NCBI GenBank assembly: GCA_023430465.1
Contig: JAEZAM010000035.1
Location: 1-41,958, forward strand
Length of the DNA stretch: 41,958 nt
Reading direction: 5' to 3'
Source of the DNA: Bacteroidota bacterium
Lineage (GTDB): Bacteria; Bacteroidota; Bacteroidia; Chitinophagales; Chitinophagaceae
Shown: positions 8,863 to 18,094 of the stretch, piece by piece
How positions within the stretch are numbered: the stretch's first letter is position 1
Layout: every line of letters starts with the position of its first letter
Notes under the pieces: generated by a model
Seen by the model: the letters and a program-made list of their open reading frames with translations, nothing else
What the model was told of the DNA's origin: nothing
Database searches by the model: none
Made by a program: the position numbers and the translations under genes

Positions 8863-9525
8863 TTAATTATGTTTTATGGCAGCTATGATTTTCACCGCCT
8901 CGTTTGCGAGCTTCGTTATTGTTGCGTAGTCTTTCTTTTCCAATACGGCTTTGCTGATCACCTTGCTCCCCAGTCCCACGGCAATCACACCCGCAGAAAA
9001 CCACTCGGCAATATTACCTTCTTCAAGTTCAACGCCTCCCGTTGGCATGAATGACATCGCGGGAAACAATTCTTTCACCGCAAGTACGAATGCCGGCCCA
9101 AGAATATTGCCCGGGAACAATTTTACCAACCGGCAACCAGCCTTCTCTGCTTCATGTATCTCCGTAGGTGTCATGCACCCCGGTATCCATGGCACCTTTT
9201 GCAGGTAGGCGGCATCACAGACATCCGCATCAAATACAGGGCTTATCAGGAAGTCCGCACCTGCATCCATGAACTTCACCGCCTGTTCTGCAGTGCGGAT
9301 TGTGCCTGCAGCAAGCACCAGGCCTGGCATCAGATCTCTGGCTTCACTGACCGCCTTGAAATTCTCCAATGCCTGATCCCCACGATTGGTAAACTCAATG
9401 ATCCGTACGCCCGCCGCGTAAAGTGCTTTAGCCACTTCAACACAAACTGTCCGATCATCATTGTAATACAACGGCAGGAAGCCCTGCTTGCGGATCGCTG
9501 CTATGATTGATTCATCTCTGTCCAT
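8863..9525 (-). CDS. kdgA: KDPG aldolase
   Basis: A 220-residue class I aldolase that splits 2-keto-3-deoxy-6-phosphogluconate into pyruvate and glyceraldehyde-3-phosphate, the last step of galacturonate catabolism. The Schiff-base lysine is K135 in LVKLFPGN, and the general base is E44 in RIIEFTNRG. Length is normal for the Eda/KdgA family, which often also cleaves 4-hydroxy-2-oxoglutarate. Its start overlaps the end of kdgK by 14 nt, which suggests coupled translation. Confidence 0.93.
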   Translation of the reverse strand: MDRDESIIAAIRKQGFLPLYYNDDRTVCVEVAKALYAAGVRIIEFTNRGDQALENFKAVSEARDLMPGLVLAAGTIRTAEQAVKFMDAGADFLISPVFDADVCDAAYLQKVPWIPGCMTPTEIHEAEKAGCRLVKLFPGNILGPAFVLAVKELFPAMSFMPTGGVELEEGNIAEWFSAGVIAVGLGSKVISKAVLEKKDYATITKLANEAVKIIAAIKHN

Positions 9526-10528
9526 ATTGTTTCAATGTTTTCTGAACCATGTCGACTGTCTGCCGGGTTGCATCACCTTTTTCTCTCAGTTTTCCAAAAG
9601 CCGCTGCGGCTGAAAAATCAATGATCTCCTGCGGCGGATGCGCACTCGAAAACCCATAGATCAGCCCTGCCATAAAACAATCTCCACTTCCGATCCGGTC
9701 CTCAACACTATCAGTAGAGAACTCCGGAGATACATATTCCTCGCCCTCATGATGAAGTGTAGTGTAGTAGGTCAATCCATCCTGGTTGTCAAACCGGAAG
9801 GTATTAGCGACCGATCTGCATTTGGGGAAGAGCTTCCCGATGTTGCGTGCAGTCCAGGCTCCATGAGATATAAACCACTCGCGGTTGCGTCCCTCAATCA
9901 ATTCCTGGTTAAGCCCCGTTCCTAACATGGTGTCCGCTGCCCATATGTTTCCCATTATCAAATCACAATGTTCCACCAGGGGGGGCATTACTTCACGCGG
10001 CTGCCTGCCGTATTGCCAAAGCTTTGCGCGATAATTCAGATCCACGGATATTTTTAATCCTTTGTTCACTGCTGCGGTGATCCCTTCCAGGCAGAGTGCG
10101 GCCACATGTTCTGTCAAGGCAGGGCTGATAGCGCTGAAATGAAACCAGTGGCAACCATCGAGCAGTTCATCCCAGTCAAGCATACCTGGCCTCAACAGGG
10201 AGAAAGATGAGCCTGCCCTGTCATAGATGACAGACGTGGTTTTGAGATCAGCACCCTGTGGCAAATAGTATGTACCGATGCGTTCACCCGAATGATGAAT
10301 GGCCGAACTATCGATGCCAATACTTTCGATATATGCTATAATGTCAGCGGCCATGCTGTTGTCCGGTAACGCAGTGCAGTAGCGTGTTGCCTGTCCCCAT
10401 CGTGCCAGGGCGGTGGCCACATTCAATTCTGCTCCTCCTACATACACGGGGAACTGCGCATTTTTGATCCATATTCCGTTTGCCGCAGGCGAAATACGCA
10501 GCAACAATTCTCCAAAGCAGAAGACCAT
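9512..10528 (-). CDS. kdgK: 2-keto-3-deoxygluconate kinase
   Basis: A 338-residue PfkB-family sugar kinase that phosphorylates KDG with ATP to give KDPG. The N-terminal FGELLLRISP segment and the C-terminal DRIGSGDCFMAG signature (catalytic D283) are typical. GSGD replaces the more common GAGD, a mild change often tolerated. It lies 11 nt downstream of uxaC and overlaps kdgA by 14 nt. The neighbours supply its substrate (UxaA) and use its product (KdgA), which makes the KDG assignment strong compared with other PfkB sugars. Confidence 0.9.
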   Translation of the reverse strand: MVFCFGELLLRISPAANGIWIKNAQFPVYVGGAELNVATALARWGQATRYCTALPDNSMAADIIAYIESIGIDSSAIHHSGERIGTYYLPQGADLKTTSVIYDRAGSSFSLLRPGMLDWDELLDGCHWFHFSAISPALTEHVAALCLEGITAAVNKGLKISVDLNYRAKLWQYGRQPREVMPPLVEHCDLIMGNIWAADTMLGTGLNQELIEGRNREWFISHGAWTARNIGKLFPKCRSVANTFRFDNQDGLTYYTTLHHEGEEYVSPEFSTDSVEDRIGSGDCFMAGLIYGFSSAHPPQEIIDFSAAAAFGKLREKGDATRQTVDMVQKTLKQYGQR

Positions 10529-10539
10529 ACCTCGATAAT

Positions 10540-11982
10540 TTAATCCATCGTTACCTGCTTTTTAATCGCAGGTTGCTCCAATGGCCAGTTAAAATACTGC
10601 TTATTATTGTTGTAGCATATATCTTGCACCAGTTTACCTATCCATGGAAGATCTGCCGGCAATTCGCCGTTCTCTATTTCATCACCAAAAAGATCACAAA
10701 GTATTCTTCTGAAATATTCATGCCGCGGAAAGGAAAGAAAACTGCGTGAGTCAGTAAGCATGCCAACAAAGCGGCTCAACAGGCCCATGTTGGAGAGTGC
10801 ATTGATCTGCTTTGTCATACCATCACGTTGATCCAGGAACCACCAGGCAGATCCCCACTGCACTTTCCCTGCTGATGAGCCGTCGTTGAAGTTTCCGGCC
10901 ATTGTTGCCATCAGCTCGTTGTCAGCCGGATTCAGGTTGTAAAGAATTGTCCTGGTCAGCTTATTGTTTGTATCCAGTTTATCGAGGAATTTAGCCAGTG
11001 GCCTGCCTTGCGCAAAATCCCCGATCGAATCCCAGCCGGTATCAGGACCGAGTTCCTGCATCATGCGTGTATTGTTATTGCGCAGGGCGCCAAGGTGAAA
11101 TTGCTGCACCCATCCTTTTTCCCAATCCCATTCTGCGAAATGGATCAGCATGGCCGAGCGAAACTTACGCTGCTCTGCTTCGCTCAATGCTTTTCCTCCA
11201 TGCACTTTGTTGAAGATCGCATCGATCTCAGAACCGGTAAAATCTTCTGCATAGATTTCTTCAAGCCCGTGATCCGAAACACTACAGCCCATTGATGCAA
11301 AGAAGTCATGCCTGTTCTGAAGCGCATATAAAAAATCATCAAAGGAAGAGATAGCGATATTGGTCACGGCTTCCAGTTTCCTGACGTAGGCATTGAAGCC
11401 TTCGGCACTCGCAACATTCATCGCATTGTCAGGCCGAAACGCGGGCAGAATGGGAATCTCGAATCCATCATCTTTTAGTTTCCGGTGATATTCAAGGGTG
11501 TCAACGGGGTCATCTGTTGTGCAGACCAGTTTTACATTCATTTTGCGAAGCAGGTTGCGTACCGAATATTCGGGCGTGGCAAGCAAAGCAGTTGCTTGTT
11601 CATAGATCTTCGATGACGTATTCGAATTAAGCAGATCGGTTATTCCAAAATATCGCTGGAGTTCGAGGTGAGTCCAATGATACAACGGATTTCGCATGGT
11701 ATAGGGGACAGTCTCAGCCCATTTGGCAAACTTTTCCTGGTCGCTTCTTGACCCGGTGCAGTAGCTTTCATCCACGCCGTTAGTACGCATCGCGCGCCAT
11801 TTATAATGATCACCGTACAGCCAGGCCTGGGTGATGTTGCCGAAATTCATATCCTCTGCTATCTGTTGCGGCGGAAGATGACAGTGATAATCGATCACAG
11901 GCATCTCTTTTGCAAACTCGTGGTAAAGCCGTTGCGCCGTTCTCGTCTTCAGCAAAAAGTTTTCATCCATGAATTCTTTCAT
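10540..11982 (-). CDS. uxaC: Uronate isomerase UxaC
   Basis: A 480-residue amidohydrolase-fold enzyme that isomerises galacturonate to tagaturonate (and glucuronate to fructuronate) in the cytosol. The metal-site region VIDYHCHLPP near residue 30 and the C-terminal FRRILCDLFGDEIENGELP segment are characteristic. The start MKEFMDENFLL fits the family better than the inner ATG at residue 5. It begins 37 nt after the uxaA stop. No fructuronate reductase or mannonate dehydratase lies in the window, so the locus is set up for galacturonate rather than glucuronate. Confidence 0.95.
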   Translation of the reverse strand: MKEFMDENFLLKTRTAQRLYHEFAKEMPVIDYHCHLPPQQIAEDMNFGNITQAWLYGDHYKWRAMRTNGVDESYCTGSRSDQEKFAKWAETVPYTMRNPLYHWTHLELQRYFGITDLLNSNTSSKIYEQATALLATPEYSVRNLLRKMNVKLVCTTDDPVDTLEYHRKLKDDGFEIPILPAFRPDNAMNVASAEGFNAYVRKLEAVTNIAISSFDDFLYALQNRHDFFASMGCSVSDHGLEEIYAEDFTGSEIDAIFNKVHGGKALSEAEQRKFRSAMLIHFAEWDWEKGWVQQFHLGALRNNNTRMMQELGPDTGWDSIGDFAQGRPLAKFLDKLDTNNKLTRTILYNLNPADNELMATMAGNFNDGSSAGKVQWGSAWWFLDQRDGMTKQINALSNMGLLSRFVGMLTDSRSFLSFPRHEYFRRILCDLFGDEIENGELPADLPWIGKLVQDICYNNNKQYFNWPLEQPAIKKQVTMD

Positions 11983-12019
11983 ACGATGATGTTATGGTTA
12001 GGTTTAAATGTTGATCGGT

Positions 12020-13663
12020 TTAAAGCGACACCCCTCGCTTCCAGGGTATAAAATCATCCTGGTTGAGCTGCACAGCCTTTGGTAGCACATCCCCACTTGC
12101 TGCACGGATACAATATTCAAGTATCTCTCTACCCATTTCTTCTATTGTTTTCTCGCCCGCAATCACCGGCCCGGTATCGATATCGATTATGTCTGCCATG
12201 CGTTTTGCAAGCGCCGTGTTCGTTGCCACCTTGATCGTCGGGCAGACCGGATTGCCGGTTGGCGTTCCAAGTCCTGTTGTGAAAAGAATCAACGTAGCGC
12301 CACTGGCCGCCTTTCCTGTTGTTGCTTCTACATCGTTACCAGGCGTGCATACAAGATTCAGCCCGGCTTTGGTTGCCGGCTCTGTATAATCCAGCACGTC
12401 CTCCACAGGTGATGTGCCGCCTTTTCGCGCTGCTCCTGTGCTCTTGATCGCATCGGTGATGAGGCCATCCCGAATATTTCCCGGTGAGGGGTTCATGTGA
12501 AAACCAGATCCGACGCTGTGCGCTGCTGCGTTGTACGATGTCATCAATTCGATGAATTTTCGCGCCGCCTTTTCACTCCGCGTACGATCAATCAGCTCCT
12601 GCTCGGCTCCACATAATTCAGGAAATTCGGCCAGCAGTACTTTCGCGCCGAGCGCGACCAGCAGATCACTGCAATAACCTACCGCAGGATTCGCGGATAT
12701 ACCGCTGAAGCCATCACTCCCGCCACATTTCACACCCACCACCAGCTTGTCCAGCGATGCCGGCTGACGGGTATGTTTATTTGCACCAGTCAGTCCTATA
12801 AAGGTTTGCCGGATCGCTTCCGTGATCAGGGACTCCTCGCTCTGTGATAACTGCTGTTCAAAAACCAGCAGCGGCTTATCAAATGCGGGATTACGTTCTT
12901 TGATATCGTCGAGCAATTGTTGAGTCTGCAGGTTCTGGCATCCGAGACTCAGGATGGTAACGCCTGCTACGTTTGGATGATCTGCATAGGCGGCCAATAA
13001 TTTTCCCAGGACGCCGGCATCCTGCCGCGTGCCGCCGCACCCTCCCTGGTGATTCAGAAATTTGATCCCGTCTACATTTGGGAACACGCGGTTTGTCGAT
13101 ACCACTGACTCTCTAACCTGCAGGTCGGCTGTTGCGAGATCTGCTCCCTGCCTGTAAAGCTCAAGCAGTTGTCTTGTGCGCGTTTTATACTTGTCTGTAA
13201 TTGCGTAACCCAATTCATTGTGCAAGGCCTCACGGATAACATCCAGGTTTCTGTTTTCACAAAAAACCGTTGGAATGAACAGCCAGTAATTTGCTGTTCC
13301 TACACGGCCATCGCTCCGGTGATAGCCGTTGAAGGTTCGGCCTCTGAACTCATTTACATCCGGGGGAGTCCACTTATAGTTAAAAGGGCGATAGGCAAAT
13401 GGCTCAGCCGCATGGCGAGTGTTATCAGTTGTCATACGCGCCGTTTTTGCCACATCAGACTGCAGCTTACCGACAAGTACGCCGTACATATAAACCTCCT
13501 GGCCGGCCTTCATGTCCGCCATGAAAAATTTATGCTTGGCAGGAATGGATTCAATGAGCTGGTACACTTCTTCCTCAAAAGAAACAGACTGGCCGGCGTG
13601 CAGGTCCTGCAGTGCCACCAGCACATTATCGGAAGGGTGAATTTTTAAAACCAATTTCTGCAT
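12020..13663 (-). CDS. uxaA: Altronate dehydratase UxaA
   Basis: A 547-residue Fe(II)-dependent enzyme that dehydrates altronate to 2-keto-3-deoxygluconate. It has the full two-part layout: an N-terminal SAF-type domain (about 1-100, with DNVLVALQDLHAG) and a large D-galactarate/altronate dehydratase domain containing NHQGGCGGTRQD and GVKCGGSDGFSG, the cysteine-bearing motifs of the family. The ATG follows the uxaB stop directly (TGA then ATG, no gap), so translation is probably coupled. Confidence 0.95.
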   Translation of the reverse strand: MQKLVLKIHPSDNVLVALQDLHAGQSVSFEEEVYQLIESIPAKHKFFMADMKAGQEVYMYGVLVGKLQSDVAKTARMTTDNTRHAAEPFAYRPFNYKWTPPDVNEFRGRTFNGYHRSDGRVGTANYWLFIPTVFCENRNLDVIREALHNELGYAITDKYKTRTRQLLELYRQGADLATADLQVRESVVSTNRVFPNVDGIKFLNHQGGCGGTRQDAGVLGKLLAAYADHPNVAGVTILSLGCQNLQTQQLLDDIKERNPAFDKPLLVFEQQLSQSEESLITEAIRQTFIGLTGANKHTRQPASLDKLVVGVKCGGSDGFSGISANPAVGYCSDLLVALGAKVLLAEFPELCGAEQELIDRTRSEKAARKFIELMTSYNAAAHSVGSGFHMNPSPGNIRDGLITDAIKSTGAARKGGTSPVEDVLDYTEPATKAGLNLVCTPGNDVEATTGKAASGATLILFTTGLGTPTGNPVCPTIKVATNTALAKRMADIIDIDTGPVIAGEKTIEEMGREILEYCIRAASGDVLPKAVQLNQDDFIPWKRGVSL

Positions 13664-15151
13664 TCAGGCAGGGCTTTTGAAAATTTGTAAATGTTGTATG
13701 GTGTCCTGCACCGTTCCCGATCTAAGTAACCCGATGCATGCTGCCACTTTATCTGCAAACCCGGGCGCTTTCCTGTTAAGATCAATACCCCAGGTTTCAA
13801 CAGATGCAAGTACAGCCTGTGCTATCGTGGCTACATCATGCGTTGACCAAAGTTTCCGGATGTATGCTGAGCTATCATCCTGGACATCCTGCATTTCACC
13901 ACCCGGGCGAAGTGAATATATGAAGGCAGCAAATCCCAGCGCCATGTGCTGCGGAACCTGCTTATTCCGGGCTGTGTAGCGCTCTATCAAAGGTACATTC
14001 CGCAATTGCATCTTTGATGTGAAGTTGACGGCAATACTCTTCCACTTATGGTCAAGGTAAGGGTTACGAAACCGGTCCATGACGGTATTCGCAAATGCAC
14101 AGGCTTCGTTGTAGGTGATGATCTCAGAGCTTACTGCCTCGGCAATCTCCAGCATCATCAACCGTTTGAGATACGCGGCAAACTGTTCGTCCTCCATTGC
14201 CTCTTTTACCGTGGTAAACCCAGCTTGAAGCGCCAGGCCGCAACTAAAGGTATGAGTTCCATTGAGTATCCGCAACTTCAATTCCCGAAACTTTTCGATG
14301 TCGTCAGCGATGACCACTCCTTTGTCCGCAGGCGCAAAGCTGAGGACTTCTGCTACCCGTGGAGATTTTGCTTCAATTGCCCATAGCCGAAAACTTTCTG
14401 CCATGATCATAAGCTCATCGGTATACCCCAGCCTCTCCTCAACTGATTTTTTGGTCGGGGCTGGCAAAGCGCCCGGTACGATACGGTCAACAAGTGAGCT
14501 GCAGAATTCATTGGCCTCGTCGATCCATTCAATGAACTCCTTCTCCAGGCTGTTCTTTTTTGCCAGTTCTGTCACTATTCCCTTGAGCACACGTCCATTG
14601 TCAATGATAAGCTCTGTGGGCACGATCACTAAGCCCGAGTCTTTGCTATCGCCAAGCGTCCTGTAGCGTTCATATAAGAAAGCAAGAAGTTTTCCGGGGA
14701 AACTGGCTGGTGGCGCATCGGTGACTTTGTCATCGCTCATCACGATACCCACCTCCGTGGTATTGGAAATGATAATGGTAAAGCGGGGATCACGGGCACA
14801 ACGAAGTACCTTTTCCCACTCATCTGAAGCCGAAATTACACGGCTCACGGAACTGTTGATGATATCCGACTCCACCTTGTGATCGCCGTCGACGCCTCTT
14901 ATGCAAATGGTGTATAGTCCATCCTGCCGGTCAAACGCCGAGCTATCGCTGGGTGTCGATTTCACCATAACAATGCGGCCATTGAAAATACCCTGCCGGT
15001 TTGCCTTGTCGATAAAATAGTCCGGCAGTGCACGCAGCAAAACGCCCGTACCAAACTGGATCACCTTTTCCGGGAGATTAAATATCTCAACATCGGGAAC
15101 CTCGAGGTTATCTTTTGATAAACCATGTATTATGTTTTTTGAAAGTTGCAT
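13664..15151 (-). CDS. uxaB: Tagaturonate reductase UxaB
   Basis: A 495-residue member of the long-chain mannitol dehydrogenase family that reduces tagaturonate to altronate with NADH. The N-terminal Rossmann region reads VIQFGTGVLLRALPDYF and the catalytic-domain segment KLRILNGTHTFSCG holds the Lys/Asn/His group of the family. The ATG at 15151 is preferred to a GTG two codons upstream. It lies 9 nt after the pectinesterase stop and abuts uxaA. Among MDR-like polyols it could act on fructuronate instead, but the context with uxaA favours tagaturonate. Confidence 0.93.
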   Translation of the reverse strand: MQLSKNIIHGLSKDNLEVPDVEIFNLPEKVIQFGTGVLLRALPDYFIDKANRQGIFNGRIVMVKSTPSDSSAFDRQDGLYTICIRGVDGDHKVESDIINSSVSRVISASDEWEKVLRCARDPRFTIIISNTTEVGIVMSDDKVTDAPPASFPGKLLAFLYERYRTLGDSKDSGLVIVPTELIIDNGRVLKGIVTELAKKNSLEKEFIEWIDEANEFCSSLVDRIVPGALPAPTKKSVEERLGYTDELMIMAESFRLWAIEAKSPRVAEVLSFAPADKGVVIADDIEKFRELKLRILNGTHTFSCGLALQAGFTTVKEAMEDEQFAAYLKRLMMLEIAEAVSSEIITYNEACAFANTVMDRFRNPYLDHKWKSIAVNFTSKMQLRNVPLIERYTARNKQVPQHMALGFAAFIYSLRPGGEMQDVQDDSSAYIRKLWSTHDVATIAQAVLASVETWGIDLNRKAPGFADKVAACIGLLRSGTVQDTIQHLQIFKSPA

Positions 15152-15160
15152 ACGCACAGA

Positions 15161-16174
15161 TCATTTGTTAGCCACAGGCTTCCACCTGTTGTTGAATAGC
15201 CAGTCAGGGGTTATATTTTTCGGATTGGTTCCGGCAGGAAGATTATCAGCATACCAGGCAAAGTCCTTTCCCCCTTGCCGATGGCAATTATAGTAGTACA
15301 CGCGGTGGCCCCAGCGAATGGTATTTGTTGTTGGTACGCGGTATATAGCCGAATCGCGCATGTTGGCAGCAAATGTGCAATTGAGCAGGTAAAACTGCGC
15401 ATCGCGGTGATAGCGCCCTAACAGAAACCCGTCATAACCGGAGAATTTACAGTTTATCAATACCGTTTTGGAATCCTGATGACGGCTACCGTCATGCCAG
15501 ATAGCGGCAGTGCCGCTATGTGCAATGAATTCGCAATTCTCCGCCCAGGCCCAGCCACGGGGGCAGTAGAAATCAACACCACCTTCCATGATGCAGTCTT
15601 TGAAATACCACATTCCTCCCTCTACATCCCAGGGACTGACAGTATCACCGCCAAAAGCTTTGAAATGACAGTTAAGCGCCTTTAGCCGCGTGGAATTCAT
15701 GGTGCGAAGTGCCATCTGGTGTCCATCTTTTCGCAAGGTTTTTTTGAAACCGTTGCTGCTATCGGAAGGGCAATGTATCGTGCGTTGTTTGTATTCCAAT
15801 CCGAAACTATTGGTGACAGTAAGATTCTTCAGAGTAATGTCATTTGCACCTGAATTGATGGTGGCCACACCCCAGTCATCCATGTGGCCGCAGCGCCACT
15901 CGTCGCGGGCGATTGAGGCTGTAATGATCGTTCCGCTTCGGCTTTGTCCTTCAAGTGTTATGTTGTTTTTTTCCAGGTAAATTTTTTCGGCATAAATTCC
16001 GTTCATGATATAGATGACGCGCTCCGTGTCAGACGAGTCCGGAAGGCTGTTGATGGCACCCTGGATGGTGCGATACATCGCCTTGCCGGCGGGTCCCACG
16101 GTCACGCGCAACTGGGCAGAGGTGAGTGCTGTAAAAAGCACCGAAGCAAGCGATAACAGGAAGTACCTCCGCAT
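15161..16174 (-). CDS. Divergent pectinesterase (CE8 fold)
   Basis: A 337-residue secreted right-handed beta-helix protein with signal peptide MRRYFLLSLASVLFTALTSA. Pectin methylesterase landmarks are visible: GIYAEKI, HQMALR with Q153, GGDTV with D177, VDF with D201, and LLGR with R254. The two catalytic aspartates and the arginine are therefore present, but the usual Gln just before the first Asp is Gly176, and the usual DFIFG and LGRPW blocks are altered. An insertion near residues 127-150 is also present. It starts inside the GH105 stop codon (TAATG), which implies coupled translation. It probably removes methyl groups from galacturonan oligomers, though the altered site leaves room for another ester. 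Confidence 0.8.
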   Translation of the reverse strand: MRRYFLLSLASVLFTALTSAQLRVTVGPAGKAMYRTIQGAINSLPDSSDTERVIYIMNGIYAEKIYLEKNNITLEGQSRSGTIITASIARDEWRCGHMDDWGVATINSGANDITLKNLTVTNSFGLEYKQRTIHCPSDSSNGFKKTLRKDGHQMALRTMNSTRLKALNCHFKAFGGDTVSPWDVEGGMWYFKDCIMEGGVDFYCPRGWAWAENCEFIAHSGTAAIWHDGSRHQDSKTVLINCKFSGYDGFLLGRYHRDAQFYLLNCTFAANMRDSAIYRVPTTNTIRWGHRVYYYNCHRQGGKDFAWYADNLPAGTNPKNITPDWLFNNRWKPVANK

Positions 16175-18093
16175 TATTTTAATTTTGGTTTGTTGGAAAC
16201 TTTCAGCAGCCATTTCACCCACTCCACTGCTGCAGGATAATTTTCAAAATCGGGCGTGAGGCGTCGCCCATCGAGGTACTCATTGTATATCCAGGGATCG
16301 CCCATGACAAAGATTGTCCCTTTACCATGCTTAAGTACAGCCATCACGGTTAGCCCATCCTGCTGGATCACATTCTGGACTTTACCGGTAAGCTTAAGAC
16401 TACTGTACTCTTTAACGAAAATCTTTTTCGATTGACCGAAGATCAGATGATCATCCGGAGTGATCACTTTACCCTGCTCATACTGGTCATTGATCACCCT
16501 GTTGCGGCTGTCATAATTGAACTGTGCACGAAACCGGCCAGCGAGTTTATTGAAGTGCTCAAACTCTGCATTAATGGAGTCATTTCCAAGCAATACAAGC
16601 GTGCCACCTTCTTTCACCCAATCCGCTATCACCTGGATATCCTGCTGATTGGGATATGCTGGGGTTGCTGATTCCTTGTCGGTGTCCGGATCCACAATGA
16701 TATAAATCGAGTGCCTGTTTAACGCGGCCTTTGTTGGCCGGCCTTTCAAGGTTGCAAGCCTGGCGCCGTATGTTTCAAAGATATTTCCCAGCACATGGTA
16801 ACCGCCATTCGATCGATCGTTCCAGGTATAATGCCAGCTTAAAGAGTCATTGCCCGGGATCTTTCTTATCTCGTTGTTGAAATAATTATCGAGAAGAACA
16901 GATTTACCTTTGCCATGGCCAGCTTCCATTGCCTTTTCCAGTTCGGCAGCGCACTTGATGAATGCGCCGAGGCCCTTGGGATCATTTGCGATTACGGGTT
17001 CGCTCAGGTAGTATTCATAACTTCCATCCCGATACGGGTTACCTCCAAGTCCTGATACGGCAACAGTTCCCTGAAGATCCATTTGCCCCCCTTCTCCAGT
17101 CGTTATAAATTTTTTTATGATGCCGTCATACGCTTTGCCTGCTGCTTTACTATATTTTTCATCCAGGAAGCCCTGCCTTCTTCCTTTCGCATAAGTGTAG
17201 GCTATCATACAGGAAGCGGAGGCCTCGGGATAGTTTCCTTTAGCAGTCGGACGATCGGGGATATCGTACCAAAGGCCTGTTTGCTTATCCTGGACATTTA
17301 TTGTGGCCGCTGCAAATCTTTTCAGGATTGCGACAAGGTCTTTATGGCGGGGATGATCTTTGGGGAAATAATCCAGCACGTCAACGAGCGCCATACCAAA
17401 CCAGCCCAGGCTTCTACCCCAGAAATGTGGTGATTGCCCTGTGGTGGGATTCGCCCAGCGCTGAACGCGGCTTTCATCCCAACCGTGATAAAGGAGGCCG
17501 GTCTTTTTGTCCAGGGCATTTTTCTCCATCAGTATGAACTGCCGGGCGATATCATTGAACGTAGTGTCTTCGCCAAACAGTTCTGCATATTCCGCATAAA
17601 ACGGCTGCGCCATGTACAAGCCATCCAGCCACATTTGCAAGGGATAGATCTTCTTATGCCAGAAGCCTCCTTCACTTGTGCGTGGATGAGTGGCAAGCTG
17701 CTGACGAAGAAGCGCCGCGGCCTTCCTGTACTTTTCCTTACCGGTCACTTTATAGAGCATCAGCAGCACCTTCCCGTTATTGATATGATCGATGTTATAC
17801 TCCGCAGCCTTGTAGCCTTTTATTGAGCCATCTTCACCCACATAGAAATCCATGCTCTTGCGGATGTACTCGAACCATTTCGGATCACCCGTAGCTGTCC
17901 ATACCGATTCTATTCCCTTCAATATAACACCCTGATCGTACCGCCATTTGGCGGCTTTGTCAGTCCCGATCAGGAATGAATCCGGCCATAACTTCATTGC
18001 GGTCGATGACAACTGCTGACTGAGTTTCGGCTGTGTTTGACCCGATGTGGCACAGCAACAAAAAACAACCAGGGCTATAAGGCAACGGATCAT
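16174..18093 (-). CDS. GH105 unsaturated galacturonyl hydrolase fused to DUF4350
   Basis: A 639-residue exported two-domain protein. Residues about 25-370 form a GH105 (YteR-like) alpha/alpha barrel, with the catalytic Asp in MWLDGLYMAQPF (D157) and the WGRSLGWFGMAL block. This family hydrates and releases the terminal 4,5-unsaturated galacturonic acid left by pectate or rhamnogalacturonan lyases. The C-terminal part (about 440 onward, YIIVDPDTDKE to the end) looks like a DUF4350/GATase-like flavodoxin-type fold, a recurrent fusion partner in Bacteroidota. The ATG at 18093 follows the GH28 stop by one base; an in-frame ATG at 18114 would overlap GH28 and remains possible. It feeds unsaturated products to the downstream uronate pathway. 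Confidence 0.85.
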   Translation of the reverse strand: MIRCLIALVVFCCCATSGQTQPKLSQQLSSTAMKLWPDSFLIGTDKAAKWRYDQGVILKGIESVWTATGDPKWFEYIRKSMDFYVGEDGSIKGYKAAEYNIDHINNGKVLLMLYKVTGKEKYRKAAALLRQQLATHPRTSEGGFWHKKIYPLQMWLDGLYMAQPFYAEYAELFGEDTTFNDIARQFILMEKNALDKKTGLLYHGWDESRVQRWANPTTGQSPHFWGRSLGWFGMALVDVLDYFPKDHPRHKDLVAILKRFAAATINVQDKQTGLWYDIPDRPTAKGNYPEASASCMIAYTYAKGRRQGFLDEKYSKAAGKAYDGIIKKFITTGEGGQMDLQGTVAVSGLGGNPYRDGSYEYYLSEPVIANDPKGLGAFIKCAAELEKAMEAGHGKGKSVLLDNYFNNEIRKIPGNDSLSWHYTWNDRSNGGYHVLGNIFETYGARLATLKGRPTKAALNRHSIYIIVDPDTDKESATPAYPNQQDIQVIADWVKEGGTLVLLGNDSINAEFEHFNKLAGRFRAQFNYDSRNRVINDQYEQGKVITPDDHLIFGQSKKIFVKEYSSLKLTGKVQNVIQQDGLTVMAVLKHGKGTIFVMGDPWIYNEYLDGRRLTPDFENYPAAVEWVKWLLKVSNKPKLK

Positions 18094-18094
18094 A

